A DNA stretch of 64,000 bases from CAVUCE01 sp963739985 (GTDB lineage Bacteria; Bacteroidota; Ignavibacteria; Ignavibacteriales; Ignavibacteriaceae): contig CAVUCE010000004.1 in assembly GCA_963739985.1 (NCBI GenBank), positions 75,754 to 139,753 of the forward strand. The letters run 5' to 3'. Positions 18,938 through 28,237 of the stretch are shown here, one piece after another. A model generated the notes under the pieces. That model worked only from the letters and a program-made list of their open reading frames with translations, was not told the DNA's origin and made no database searches. Both the position numbers and the translations under genes were made by a program. Positions within the stretch are counted from its first letter, which is position 1. Each line of letters starts with the position of its first letter.

Positions 18938-20053
18938 TTATTTCAATAATGAATCTACTGAAGTGTATTCAAAATTGAATGCTTCAGCTACACTCTTATA
19001 AGTTATCTTTCCATCAATCATGTTAATACCGAGTTTAATCTCGCTATTTTGTTTTGCTGCTTCTACGTAACCTTTATTTGCAATATCAACAGCGTATGGC
19101 AAAGTAGCATTTGTAAGAGCAAGTGTTGATGTATGAGGAACCGCGCCGGGCATATTTGCAACACAATAATGAAGTACACCATCAACTACAAAAGTTGGAT
19201 TTTCGTGAGTAGTCGGTTTACAAGTTTCAATACATCCGCCTTGATCAACAGCAACGTCAACAATTACGGAAGCTTCTTTCATCAAACCTAACATATCTTT
19301 TGTAACTAATTTTGGAGCTTTTGCACCGGGGATAAGAACAGCGCCAATAACCAAATCAGCTTTTGGTAAACCTGCTTTGATATAATATTCATTTGACATC
19401 ATTGTTGTAACGTTTTTAGGCATTACATCATCAAGATATCTTAAACGATAAAGATTGGTATCATAAATTGTAACTTTTGCGCCGAAACCAGCAGCAATTT
19501 TTGCAGCGTTAGTTCCAACGATACCGCCGCCGAGAACCATAACTTCTGCAGGGCCCGTTCCCGGAACACCGCCGAGTAATACTCCGCGTCCGCCCATAGC
19601 TTTTTCCAAATACTTAGCGCCTTCTTGAGGAGCCATTCTTCCGGCAACTTCACTCATAGGAATTAACAAAGGTAATGATTTATCAGCTTTTTGAACTGTT
19701 TCATAAGCAATTGCAATACATTTTGTTTTTATCATTGCTTCTGTAAGTTCCTGGCTGGCTGCAAAATGGAAATATGTAAAAAGAACCTGGCCTTCTTTAA
19801 TTAACTCATATTCAGGTTTAATCGGTTCTTTAACTTTCATAATCATATCTGCTTTTGCATAAACTTCAGCAGCAGTAGGTATTATTTCAGCACCGACAGC
19901 CTTATATTCTTCATCAGAAAATCCACTTCCTAAACCGGCATTGGTTTCAACAATTACTTTATGTCCGTTTGAAATTAAAGTAGAAGCGCCAACAGGAAGA
20001 AGCGCAACTCTATTCTCATTGTTTTTTATTTCTTTTGGTACACCGATTAACAT
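18938..20053 (-). CDS. ald: alanine dehydrogenase
   Basis: NAD-dependent, reversible conversion of L-alanine to pyruvate and ammonia, 371 aa, the standard length. The N-terminal signature IGVPKEIKNNENRVALLP contains the pyruvate-binding Arg. The Rossmann segment VMVLGGGIVGTNAAKIA lies near residue 170, and MSEVAGRMAPQEGA and NMPGAVPHTSTLALTNAT are also conserved. GAGGTG lies 6 bases before the ATG. It is 24 bases downstream of the M16 peptidase, so the two are probably cotranscribed. Confidence 0.96.
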   Translation of the reverse strand: MLIGVPKEIKNNENRVALLPVGASTLISNGHKVIVETNAGLGSGFSDEEYKAVGAEIIPTAAEVYAKADMIMKVKEPIKPEYELIKEGQVLFTYFHFAASQELTEAMIKTKCIAIAYETVQKADKSLPLLIPMSEVAGRMAPQEGAKYLEKAMGGRGVLLGGVPGTGPAEVMVLGGGIVGTNAAKIAAGFGAKVTIYDTNLYRLRYLDDVMPKNVTTMMSNEYYIKAGLPKADLVIGAVLIPGAKAPKLVTKDMLGLMKEASVIVDVAVDQGGCIETCKPTTHENPTFVVDGVLHYCVANMPGAVPHTSTLALTNATLPYAVDIANKGYVEAAKQNSEIKLGINMIDGKITYKSVAEAFNFEYTSVDSLLK

Positions 20054-20077
20054 TTTACACCTCAGTTTTTATTTCAG

Positions 20078-21334
20078 CTATGCTGCTGATTTTAATAATG
20101 CGTTTTTTGATTTTATAATTAATTTGATGAAGCGATTTTCGTCAAGTAGTTCATTGGCTATATCAAGAATATCTTCCCTGGTAACCAAATCTACATCCTT
20201 AATTGCTTCATCTGTTGTTCTAACCTTATTAAAGTAAAATTCTGATTGAGCCATTCTTATCATTCTGTTAGAAGTTCCTTCAAGACTTAACAACATACTT
20301 CCTTTTAATGATTCTTTGGCTTTTTTCAATTCTCGCTCGGAAATCTTAGTCTCTTTTAATTTTTTTAACTCTTTCATTGTTAAAGTAAGAGCTTTATCCA
20401 GCATTTTTTCATTTGTAGAGAAGTAAACGCCGAAAGAAGAAACATCATAAAAAGAGTTTAAGAAAGAATTGATTTGATATGTAATTCCATTTCGCTCACG
20501 AATAGTCTGGAATAATCTTGAACTGCTACCTTCGCCTAATATTTGAGAAATTAAGGCTACTGTAGTTCTTTTTGGATTGTTGTATCCATAAGTAGCTCCG
20601 CCTATAATTGCGTGAACTTGCTGAATTTCTTTATCGATAATTTCTAATCTTGCCGGTGTTGGAACAAATTGAAAATTCTTTCTTTTTATTTGAGAAACAC
20701 CTAAGTCTTTCTGAAGATATTTATCAGCAAGCTTTACTATTTTCTCATGATCAACAGCACCGGAAGCCGCAATCATCATACGGTTCACGCCATACTTTTC
20801 ATTAACAAAATTAAATAAATCAAGCTGATTAAATTTTTTGACGTTCTGCTCTGTTCCAATTATAGGAAGCCCAAGATTATTTCCCGCAAAAAGAAGCTCT
20901 TCAAATTTATCAAAGATTAATTCCTCCGGATTATCTTCAATATCATAAAGTTCATCAACAACAACGCTGGCTTCTTTTTTAATTTCGGAAGGCTTAAATG
21001 TGGGATTTTGGATCATATCAGCAAGTACTTCAAAAGTTCTCTCTATATGATTGCTGAGTCCTCTTCCATAATAACAAGTATGCTCTTTTGAAGTGAAAGC
21101 GTTTAGATAACCGCCGCAAGATTCAATATCATCAGCAATTCTTTTAGGCGAACGTTTCTTGGTTCCTTTGAAAAGCATATGCTCAATAAAATGAGTAATT
21201 CCGTTGTTTTTAAAGTTCTCATCTCTTGAGCCTACATTAAACCAAAACCCGAGAGAGAAAGATTTCACGTGGGAAACAGTTTCTGTTAGTATTTTTATTC
21301 CGTTAGGAAGGACTGTTTTTTTGTATTCGTTCAA
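20078..21334 (-). CDS. M16 family zinc peptidase (processing peptidase-like)
   Basis: About 418 aa from TTG at 21334 (LNEYKKTVLPNGIKIL), which matches the usual start and length of bacterial M16B peptidases. The frame stays open to 21514, but that part has no homology and contains a promoter-like element (21379-21409), so I treat it as upstream DNA. The inverted zinc motif HFIEHMLF (HxxEH) and the later conserved Glu in the DELYDIEDNPEE region are present, as is the C-terminal inactive-like repeat. No signal peptide is seen from this start, so a cytoplasmic or periplasm-facing role is uncertain. Confidence 0.85.
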   Translation of the reverse strand: MNEYKKTVLPNGIKILTETVSHVKSFSLGFWFNVGSRDENFKNNGITHFIEHMLFKGTKKRSPKRIADDIESCGGYLNAFTSKEHTCYYGRGLSNHIERTFEVLADMIQNPTFKPSEIKKEASVVVDELYDIEDNPEELIFDKFEELLFAGNNLGLPIIGTEQNVKKFNQLDLFNFVNEKYGVNRMMIAASGAVDHEKIVKLADKYLQKDLGVSQIKRKNFQFVPTPARLEIIDKEIQQVHAIIGGATYGYNNPKRTTVALISQILGEGSSSRLFQTIRERNGITYQINSFLNSFYDVSSFGVYFSTNEKMLDKALTLTMKELKKLKETKISERELKKAKESLKGSMLLSLEGTSNRMIRMAQSEFYFNKVRTTDEAIKDVDLVTREDILDIANELLDENRFIKLIIKSKNALLKSAA

Positions 21335-21378
21335 TTCAGTACTGTTATTTTTCTGAAAATTTATGAAAAATTTGCCAT

Positions 21379-21409
21379 CAAATATAGAGAAATGGCTATC
21401 TGTAGTCAA
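21379..21409 (-). promoter_or_regulatory. Bacteroidota-type promoter of the M16-ald operon
   Basis: Minus strand TTG (21409-21407, inside TTGACT), 20-base spacer, TATATTTG (21386-21379). The expected start of transcription, near 21372, lies about 40 bases before the TTG chosen as start codon, supporting the shorter protein. Confidence 0.6.
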
Positions 21410-21538
21410 GGAAAAGAGATGATTAGACGCAATAGCTAAACACGATAAATATTTATTTTTTGTATATTTATTTAAAATAAGAGTATGATTATTAGATATT
21501 GAAGAGGACAACAAATTCTTGTTTTTATTAAAAAAAAA

Positions 21539-21568
21539 CGGCTCAACATTCTTTTAAATGAAGAGCCG
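21539..21568 (-). terminator. rho-independent terminator after the phosphodiester glycosidase gene
   Basis: Minus strand stem CGGCTC/GAGCCG (21568-21563 and 21544-21539), extended inside by a weak ATT/AAT pairing, followed immediately by a run of nine T. It begins 34 bases after the stop codon at 21602. Confidence 0.8.
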
Positions 21569-21601
21569 AAAATCGTTGGTTTAGTAATATCAAATTTGGA
21601 G

Positions 21602-24043
21602 CTATTTAACCAAAATTAATTTTTTAGAAGCAGTAAAATCGTTTACTCTTATCGTGTAGATATAAACACCGCTAGCCAATTTTGCTCCATCAAAAGTAAC
21701 GTTATATGATCCGGCATTTCTATATTCCGAAACTAAAGTTTTAACTTCTTTTCCAAGAATGTCATAAACTTTAAGAATTACATTTCCACCGGTAGGAATT
21801 TGATAGCGAATAACCGTTGTTGGATTAAACGGATTCGGATAATTCTGTGAAAGTGAATAATCTTTAGGCATTAATTCCGGAGAATTAACCGCTGTAACTT
21901 GTGGCGGATAGCTTACTCTAAGATTATCTAAATAGAGGGAGCCGCTGTAAGTATTTCCCGCTGTTTTACCGCTTGCCAGTTTTATAATTATTTGTTTTAA
22001 TATTGCAGGATAATAGAAAACTGCTCCGCTTGTTGCGGCATAAACTTTTGAAAAATCTGCCGGAAGAATATCAAAAGAATCTGCAACAGTTGCGTATTGC
22101 GGAATGTACATCTTGAATAGATTTCCGTTTTCTGTTGCAAGCATGTAATAAATTTGATGTTTCAGTCCATCAGATTTTACATCAAGTTTTAAGGAATCCG
22201 GGACACCTGCAATAGGAATATCAGTGTCTAAATATATATAACATACTTTCGATGGATCGTATGTAAAATTATAATCAACTTTTAACGATGATCCGCCTTC
22301 CGATGATTGATCACTTGAGATAGAAATTCCGCTTCCGGTAGAGTTCAGATTTTCGCCGGTAAATTTCCAGTTATTCAAATTATTCATATGATCTATTACT
22401 TTTACGCCTTGTTCCAAAACCACATTAATCGTTGCCGTATCCGAAACTCCATCATAAGAAGCAATAACCTTAGTAACGCCTGCCTTTATACCTTTAAAAT
22501 TTCCCATGGAATCAACAGTTCCTATTGACGGATCGGCAACACTCCATGTAAAGTCATTTTGGTTGAGATAATATTTTATTCCTTCCGCATCGTATGAATC
22601 GACTTTAAAACTTTGTGTAATAGTTGTATCTGTTACAACATTTTTGGGGCTTATGTCAATCTTTGCGATAGATTTAATAACTATCAAACAAGAATCAGTC
22701 ATTCCATTGTAATCTGCAATTACATATCCGGTATCAGCTTTATTTGCAGCAGTAAATAATCCATCAAGTGAAATTGAGCCTATATCTCCGGATATAGAAT
22801 AACTTACTTTCGATTGATCAATATTCAAAGGAGCAAAATAATTATCTCTTCCTTGAACATTAAACTGTAGTGTATAGCCTTTATAGATCCTATAAAAGTT
22901 CGGGCTAAGCTGAATGGAATTTAATGTGCCTGTTGGTTGAGAAGACACAACTAAAAATGCATTAGCATCTTGTCTTTGTACACCGCCACCTGATGGAAAA
23001 TTAACAACAGAATCACGAACAACCATAGTTGTTGAACCGCCGCCGTCAAGATTTAATCCTTGATAAACTCCTAACTTTACCATCAAATCGGAAAGCTCTG
23101 CGAAAGTCATTCCAACGCTTTCATTTTGTCTTCCGTCAACAGTAATAAGATACATAATTGTACTATCCTGATTGAAACCAATTGCAGTTCTTGGTTCCCT
23201 TGGAGCAACATTATTGTAAGGTTTTCCGTTCTTAACCAAAACCGGATTTCCGCCGATCATCTCCTTAATTTTTGCAAAACCGGGTACAACGCTGTTAACA
23301 ACATTAATCGTATCTCCAATATTTACATTATTTGTAAGAAATGTTGCAGCGGCACCATTTCCGGATAATACAACAGTTGTATCTGAAATAGCCATATTAC
23401 CGGTATTGCTCTGCTTTGCGGTTACAACACATTTTATAGTATCATTCACAAACCACTGCTGAAGAGCCTTAACCGAAATTTCGGTCCCATAAGAATTACT
23501 ACCGGTAGAATCCCCGTAATACTTATTGTATAAAATTAATTGATCTGTTCCGCGATCTGCATTATTGTTTGCGATGTTATAAGAACCGTTTTTAGTAATA
23601 AGTTTTCCATTATAGTTTACAGCATTAATCATCGGGTATTTATTTATATCAAAACCAACAGCCGGATTTGATGAGGGTTGATGAATTATTTCACCTTTCT
23701 TTACTTGAATTCCAATTGGAATACCGGGGCCGATTTGAAAGAAATCGCCGTTTACCGCACCAACAACTATATGTCCGTCGTAACTGTTTCTTGCAGCCAT
23801 CGAACTAACCGATTCCGAACCAATTAAATGTCCGCCGCCTTTAGCTGTTTCTACGTTATTATATGGATTTTGCAAATCAACTTTTAAAACATTTATTCTC
23901 CAAGGAATTGCAGGTGCTAAAATTTTCATATATGTAATACCGCTTCCGACTTTAGTCGTCAGAACCGTGTCATACGCAATTTGTGCGTTAGAGATACTTA
24001 TTAATGAAATGGAAAGTAAAACAAGCAGTAAGAATTTTTTCAT
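21602..24043 (-). CDS. secreted phosphodiester glycosidase-like protein with T9SS sorting domain
   Basis: 813 aa. A signal peptide (1-20, KKFLLLVLLSISLISISNA) is followed by a domain at about 45-370 resembling the NAGPA/phosphodiester glycosidase family, which removes capping GlcNAc in phosphodiester linkage. Its hallmarks are seen: GDFFQIGPGIPIGIQV, RTAIGFNQ and LNLDGGGSTTMVV. One or two bacterial Ig-like (BIG2-type) repeats follow (about 460-545), then a beta-sandwich of carbohydrate-binding type (about 555-715) and the T9SS type A domain at the end (QNYPNPFNPTTVI to KKLILVK). The natural substrate is unknown. A strong terminator follows the gene. Confidence 0.85.
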   Translation of the reverse strand: MKKFLLLVLLSISLISISNAQIAYDTVLTTKVGSGITYMKILAPAIPWRINVLKVDLQNPYNNVETAKGGGHLIGSESVSSMAARNSYDGHIVVGAVNGDFFQIGPGIPIGIQVKKGEIIHQPSSNPAVGFDINKYPMINAVNYNGKLITKNGSYNIANNNADRGTDQLILYNKYYGDSTGSNSYGTEISVKALQQWFVNDTIKCVVTAKQSNTGNMAISDTTVVLSGNGAAATFLTNNVNIGDTINVVNSVVPGFAKIKEMIGGNPVLVKNGKPYNNVAPREPRTAIGFNQDSTIMYLITVDGRQNESVGMTFAELSDLMVKLGVYQGLNLDGGGSTTMVVRDSVVNFPSGGGVQRQDANAFLVVSSQPTGTLNSIQLSPNFYRIYKGYTLQFNVQGRDNYFAPLNIDQSKVSYSISGDIGSISLDGLFTAANKADTGYVIADYNGMTDSCLIVIKSIAKIDISPKNVVTDTTITQSFKVDSYDAEGIKYYLNQNDFTWSVADPSIGTVDSMGNFKGIKAGVTKVIASYDGVSDTATINVVLEQGVKVIDHMNNLNNWKFTGENLNSTGSGISISSDQSSEGGSSLKVDYNFTYDPSKVCYIYLDTDIPIAGVPDSLKLDVKSDGLKHQIYYMLATENGNLFKMYIPQYATVADSFDILPADFSKVYAATSGAVFYYPAILKQIIIKLASGKTAGNTYSGSLYLDNLRVSYPPQVTAVNSPELMPKDYSLSQNYPNPFNPTTVIRYQIPTGGNVILKVYDILGKEVKTLVSEYRNAGSYNVTFDGAKLASGVYIYTIRVNDFTASKKLILVK

Positions 24044-24399
24044 TTAGTTCCCTTAATTTTAAATGTATAATAATGTTGGCTTAACTGTCCGCGCCGGAAA
24101 ATTTTAATCATAACCTTCCCCTTTGTACGAAGTTGTTTTATGATGAGAAAATCGATCTGATCATGATAATAAACTAAAAATAATATTTGACTTATGCTTT
24201 AGTCTGATGTTTATTTTTTATTAAATCTTTAACAAAAATTAACAGTGAGAAAAAGTTAGTGCTTCGAATGAAAAGTGACTGCATGATAATAATGTGAGAC
24301 TTAAAAATCCAAAAGTGGCGATCACTCATCCTAATTTTATAAACTCTATCGAATTATTATAAAAATTTTATAATATTCCAAAATTAAAAACATAATCGA
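24044..24399. other. intergenic region, no gene recognised
   Basis: 356 AT-rich bases between two minus-strand secreted-protein genes. I see no open frame, no tRNA and no convincing terminator or promoter beyond scattered A/T tracts. The GC-rich patch near 24090-24105 is the only compositional change. Confidence 0.5.
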
Positions 24400-25542
24400 T
24401 TACTTAAGCAACACCAATTTTTTTGTTTCGTTAAAATTCCCCACACTCAGAGTATAAAGATAAACTCCACTGGGAATATTAACACCTTGTTTGCTTCCGT
24501 TAAACTCAACTTCATAATCGCCGGAGGATTTATTTTCGTTCACCAAAGTAACAAGTTGCTTACCCAATATATCGTATAATTTCAAAGAAACCGGAACCGG
24601 CCCATTATTAGTAGTTATTGAGTATTGAATTTTTGTGCTAGGATTAAACGGATTGGGATAATTTTGGTAAAGCTTAAATTTTTTAGGAACAATATTTTCT
24701 GATTTAACGCCTGTAGTACTTAAACTTGGTTTTCCTGCATCAATCCAGGCAGTATAAATTAAAGACGCGAGTTTTTGTGAGGCGCTCTTAAATAATTTTA
24801 ATGTGAAGTCACCGGTCAGTTCATAAAGTTTTTGATAATAAGCGTCGCTTTTCGTACTTCCGCCGGCAAATGAAGCAGCTTTTATATCCGCGTCCAGGAC
24901 AGAATCTTTATAAGCATAGTTTGCATAAATGTAATTAAAAACAAAATCGGGAATATTGTTTACATAATAACAAGTGTCTCCGGTGTAAGTAAATTGATTT
25001 TCATATTTACCAACCATAGAAGATTCGTATCTTGAATGGACACCATACTGATTGGATAATTGTCCGTTATAATTTTCTGTTAAATGTAAAGGCATGTGAG
25101 AATCTCCGACATAATGTCCAAGATCGGCAGCGGTTTGTTTCGCTTTATCCCAGTCCCTTCTTTTAAATTGTGCTGTTAAAGAATCCACAGAATTGATAAT
25201 TGCCCAGGGTAATACTCCGTTTTTATAAACAGTGGGTTCTCCATGTTCGGTTATCATTGTATCTAAACTTTGCGAGATTCTTCCATTCGAAACAAATTCC
25301 GGGTAAGCATCAATATCTATAAAATGTTTTGGGGATTCATTTGGATCACTTCCTTTTCTATTATCTGCATCCGAAGCATGAGCTGCAAGAAAATCTTTCC
25401 AAGCTACAAACTCATTCATTTCTTTAGGAAAAAACTGCGGAGTAGATGAATTAATTATTTCATGTCCTACTCTTCCCCAGCCGCCAATTAAAAGGACCAT
25501 TGCAATAATTGAAATTATTTTAATTTTCTTTTTCACTTCCAA
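24400..25542 (-). CDS. secreted S1/P1-type nuclease (zinc phosphoesterase) with T9SS sorting domain
   Basis: 380 aa. The hydrophobic N-terminus (about 5-22) is cleaved in front of or near GWGRVGHEI. S1/P1 nucleases use the mature N-terminal Trp plus His and Asp residues to bind three zinc ions. Matching residues are seen here: W and H in GWGRVGHE, HASDADN, KHFIDID, and GHYVGDSHMPLHL followed by VHSRYE. The last ligand position is Glu rather than Asp. A T9SS type A domain ends the protein (QNYPNPFNPSTKI). It probably degrades extracellular single-stranded nucleic acid or phospholipid. The start is TTG at 25542; a GTG two codons later is possible. Confidence 0.83.
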   Translation of the reverse strand: MEVKKKIKIISIIAMVLLIGGWGRVGHEIINSSTPQFFPKEMNEFVAWKDFLAAHASDADNRKGSDPNESPKHFIDIDAYPEFVSNGRISQSLDTMITEHGEPTVYKNGVLPWAIINSVDSLTAQFKRRDWDKAKQTAADLGHYVGDSHMPLHLTENYNGQLSNQYGVHSRYESSMVGKYENQFTYTGDTCYYVNNIPDFVFNYIYANYAYKDSVLDADIKAASFAGGSTKSDAYYQKLYELTGDFTLKLFKSASQKLASLIYTAWIDAGKPSLSTTGVKSENIVPKKFKLYQNYPNPFNPSTKIQYSITTNNGPVPVSLKLYDILGKQLVTLVNENKSSGDYEVEFNGSKQGVNIPSGVYLYTLSVGNFNETKKLVLLK

Positions 25543-25733
25543 ATATCCCTTTATAACCTTTATAAATAATTGCCTTTATTTTCCGCACTCAATTTAAGAA
25601 TAAATCGTTAAGTAAACAGTACTTAAAAGTATTTAAATAAATTCACAAAACTTCATGATTGGATTTATTTATATCACTAACTTTCTTAACTTTTAACTGC
25701 TTTTTAATATTTCATCACAGGGGTGATATCTTT

Positions 25734-26508
25734 TTGACTAGAATATTCTGTTATTCAATTATTCTGCTTTTTACAAACATGAATATCAATGCGCAACCTA
25801 AAAGTTAGGAAAATATCGCTAAATCTAATCTTGAACTTGCAACCAAACAATACATGATGAACCTTGAATTACTTTTTGAAGCAACAAACGTAACAGGCGA
25901 TTCAACTTATTATGATATAGCGATTACACATGCCAACACCACTTTAAAAAACCATTTTAGAAATAATAACAGTTCGTACCATGTTGTAAATTATGACACT
26001 ATAACTGGAAATGTTATTTCTAAAAATACTGCTCATGATTATGCAGATGAATCAGCTTGGGCGCGCGGGCAATCTTGGGGTTTGTACGGCCACACAATTT
26101 GTTACAGAGAAACGAATGAGATTAAGTATTTAAATCGAGCAAAAAAGATTGCAGATTTTATTCTGACTAATAATAACTTGCCGAAGGATAAAGTTCCTTA
26201 TTGGGATTATGATATACAGAATATTCCAAACTCATCAAGAGATGCTTCAGCTGCAGCAATAATATGTTCCGCACTTAATGAACTAAGTTCGTTCTTAAAT
26301 AAAAATGGAAACAAATATAAAAAAGCGGCAGATGATATTCTTAGAAGTTTATCGAGTTCAAATTATTTGGCAAAACAAGGTGAAATTTGTAATTTCATCT
26401 TGAAACATAGTGTTGGCAATATGCCGCAAAATCGGAAGTAAATGTTCCAATTGTCTACGCTGATTATTATTTTATAGAAGCTAACGTTAGATGTTTAGAG
26501 TTTAATTA
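25734..26508 (+). pseudogene. remnant of a GH88 unsaturated glucuronyl hydrolase
   Basis: From TTG at 25734 (GGGGTGAT upstream) a signal-peptide-like start is read, then an in-frame TAG at 25806-25808. The same frame continues through NLELATKQY and joins directly to MNLELLFEATNVTGDSTYY, so roughly the first half of the enzyme is missing. The remaining part (to about 26430) has GH88 hallmarks: DYADESAWARGQSWGLYG, SSRDASAAAI and LKHSVGNMP. At about 26430 the frame slips (one base lost or two gained) into SEVNVPIVYADYYFIEA, the expected C-terminus. Three independent lesions make this a true pseudogene. Confidence 0.85.
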
Positions 26509-26545
26509 GTTGAAATATTCATTGCCAAAAACAATTGAGGAAAAA

Positions 26546-28114
26546 ATGCTCAAGAGAATTAGTAATTCTTTAATCGTTCTGTTATTTATATTCAGCATTA
26601 ATTTGATTGCTCAGGATAATACTCAAAATATTCCCCCAAATTTAGATTCATACGTGAACAAGGTGTTAAAGACTTTTAATGTTCCCGGAGTAAGTATTGC
26701 TATTGTAAAAGACGGAAAGGTACTCTTAACAAAAGGCTATGGGATAAAAACCATCGGAAAAAGTGATCCGGTTGATAAACATACTTTATTTGGAATTGCA
26801 TCAAATTCTAAAGCGTTTACCGCAACTGCTCTTGCATTGCTTGTAGAAGACGGAAAAATAAAGTGGGATGATCCGGTAATAAATTATCTTCCTTGGTTTC
26901 GGCTTTCCAGTCCTTATGTAACAAGTGAACTTACTGTAAAAGATTTATTAGTTCACAGGAGCGGTTTAGGATTAGGTGCAGGAGATTTATTGTTATGGCC
27001 TTCGACTGATTTAACAAGAGATGAGATTGTTAGGAAAATAAAAGATGTTCCGCTTGCAACAAGTTTTAGAAATAATTTTGCTTACGATAATGTTCTCTAT
27101 TTAGTAGCGGGCGAATTGATTTCTACTGTCAGCGGGATGTCATGGGAAAAGTTTATTAAAACTAGAATACTTCAGCCTTTGGGAATGGATGAAACTATTG
27201 CCGATATCTCACTTTTACCGGAGCAGAAAAATGTTGCAACTACACACGCTGAAGTTGAAGGTAAACTGAAAATAGTAAAACCATATTTAAATAATGTAAC
27301 CGATCCGGCAGGAGGAATAAATTCGAATGCAGTTGATTTAGCAAAATGGATGATTACACAGCTAGATTCGGGAAAAGCTCCGGACGGAACCACACTCTTC
27401 AATCCAGAAACAACCAGTAAACTTTGGCAGTTTGTTACTCCAATCGGAGTATCAAAAGCACCAAAAGAACTTGCTCCATTGCAACAAAATTTTTTCGGTT
27501 ACGGCTTAGGATTTTTCATCACAGATTTTCGCGGACATAAAATGGTTTATCACACCGGTGGTTTGGCAGGTTACGTTTCCAAAATCACTTTAATCCCGGA
27601 TTTAAAATTAGGCGTAGCAGTTTTAACTAATCAGGAATCAGGTTATGCTTTCTCATCCATCACTTATCCAATTTTAGATTATTATTTAAAAGCAGATAAA
27701 TTCGATTGGCTCTCCGGATATGAGAAACTAAAAGATAAGCGTGATACAAGAATTGCCGAAGCGGAAGGAAATTCAATAAACGGCAGAGATTCAGCTTCAA
27801 AACCTTCCCTTCCGTTAGAGAAATACGCCGGAACTTATAAAGATGCATGGTACGGTGATATAAATATTTCACTGGACGAGAATCATCTGGTAATAAGATT
27901 TTCTCATTCACCGGATTTAGTCGGCGATCTTGAACATTGGCAATATGATACTTTTGTTGCAAGATGGAGAGATAGAGAACTAAGAGCAGATGCCTATGTT
28001 ACTTTTTCGTTAAACCCGGACGGAAGTATTAATCATATAAAAATGAAAGCATTTTCTCCTGCAACAGACTTCAGTTATGATTTTAGAGATCTGTTGTTGA
28101 AACCGGTAAAATAG
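26546..28114 (+). CDS. secreted serine hydrolase, beta-lactamase/PBP class C-like
   Basis: 522 aa from ATG at 26546, chosen because GAGG lies 5 bases upstream and a clean signal peptide follows (LKRISNSLIVLLFIFSINLIAQ). The catalytic set of class C-like serine hydrolases is seen: SNSK (nucleophile Ser and Lys), YDN (YxN motif) and HTG. A C-terminal extension of about 110 residues looks like the DUF3471-type beta-barrel (SLPLEKYAGTYKDAWYGDI). It has no T9SS domain, so it is probably periplasmic. Possible roles are esterase, D-aminopeptidase or peptidoglycan peptidase; it need not hydrolyse beta-lactams. Confidence 0.88.
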   Translation: MLKRISNSLIVLLFIFSINLIAQDNTQNIPPNLDSYVNKVLKTFNVPGVSIAIVKDGKVLLTKGYGIKTIGKSDPVDKHTLFGIASNSKAFTATALALLVEDGKIKWDDPVINYLPWFRLSSPYVTSELTVKDLLVHRSGLGLGAGDLLLWPSTDLTRDEIVRKIKDVPLATSFRNNFAYDNVLYLVAGELISTVSGMSWEKFIKTRILQPLGMDETIADISLLPEQKNVATTHAEVEGKLKIVKPYLNNVTDPAGGINSNAVDLAKWMITQLDSGKAPDGTTLFNPETTSKLWQFVTPIGVSKAPKELAPLQQNFFGYGLGFFITDFRGHKMVYHTGGLAGYVSKITLIPDLKLGVAVLTNQESGYAFSSITYPILDYYLKADKFDWLSGYEKLKDKRDTRIAEAEGNSINGRDSASKPSLPLEKYAGTYKDAWYGDINISLDENHLVIRFSHSPDLVGDLEHWQYDTFVARWRDRELRADAYVTFSLNPDGSINHIKMKAFSPATDFSYDFRDLLLKPVK

Positions 28115-28150
28115 TTTTCAAAATTGACTGATTATTATTTCGATCGAAGA

Positions 28151-28188
28151 GAGAAATCTTTATTTAAAATTTAGAATAAAGATTTCTC
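28151..28188. terminator. bidirectional terminator between convergent genes
   Basis: A perfect 14-bp inverted repeat GAGAAATCTTTATT / AATAAAGATTTCTC with a 10-base loop lies between the plus-strand serine hydrolase and the minus-strand DMFase-like gene. A/T tracts flank both sides. Confidence 0.65.
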
Positions 28189-28237
28189 GGTTTATAAAAT
28201 CTTTGAATGGAATTATTAATTTATTTTACTCAAATAA

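Noticed and set aside
25854..26441. A 195-aa stand-alone protein on the plus strand
   Set aside because: Comparison with GH88 shows it is only the middle to C-terminal part of a broken gene with remnants on both sides.
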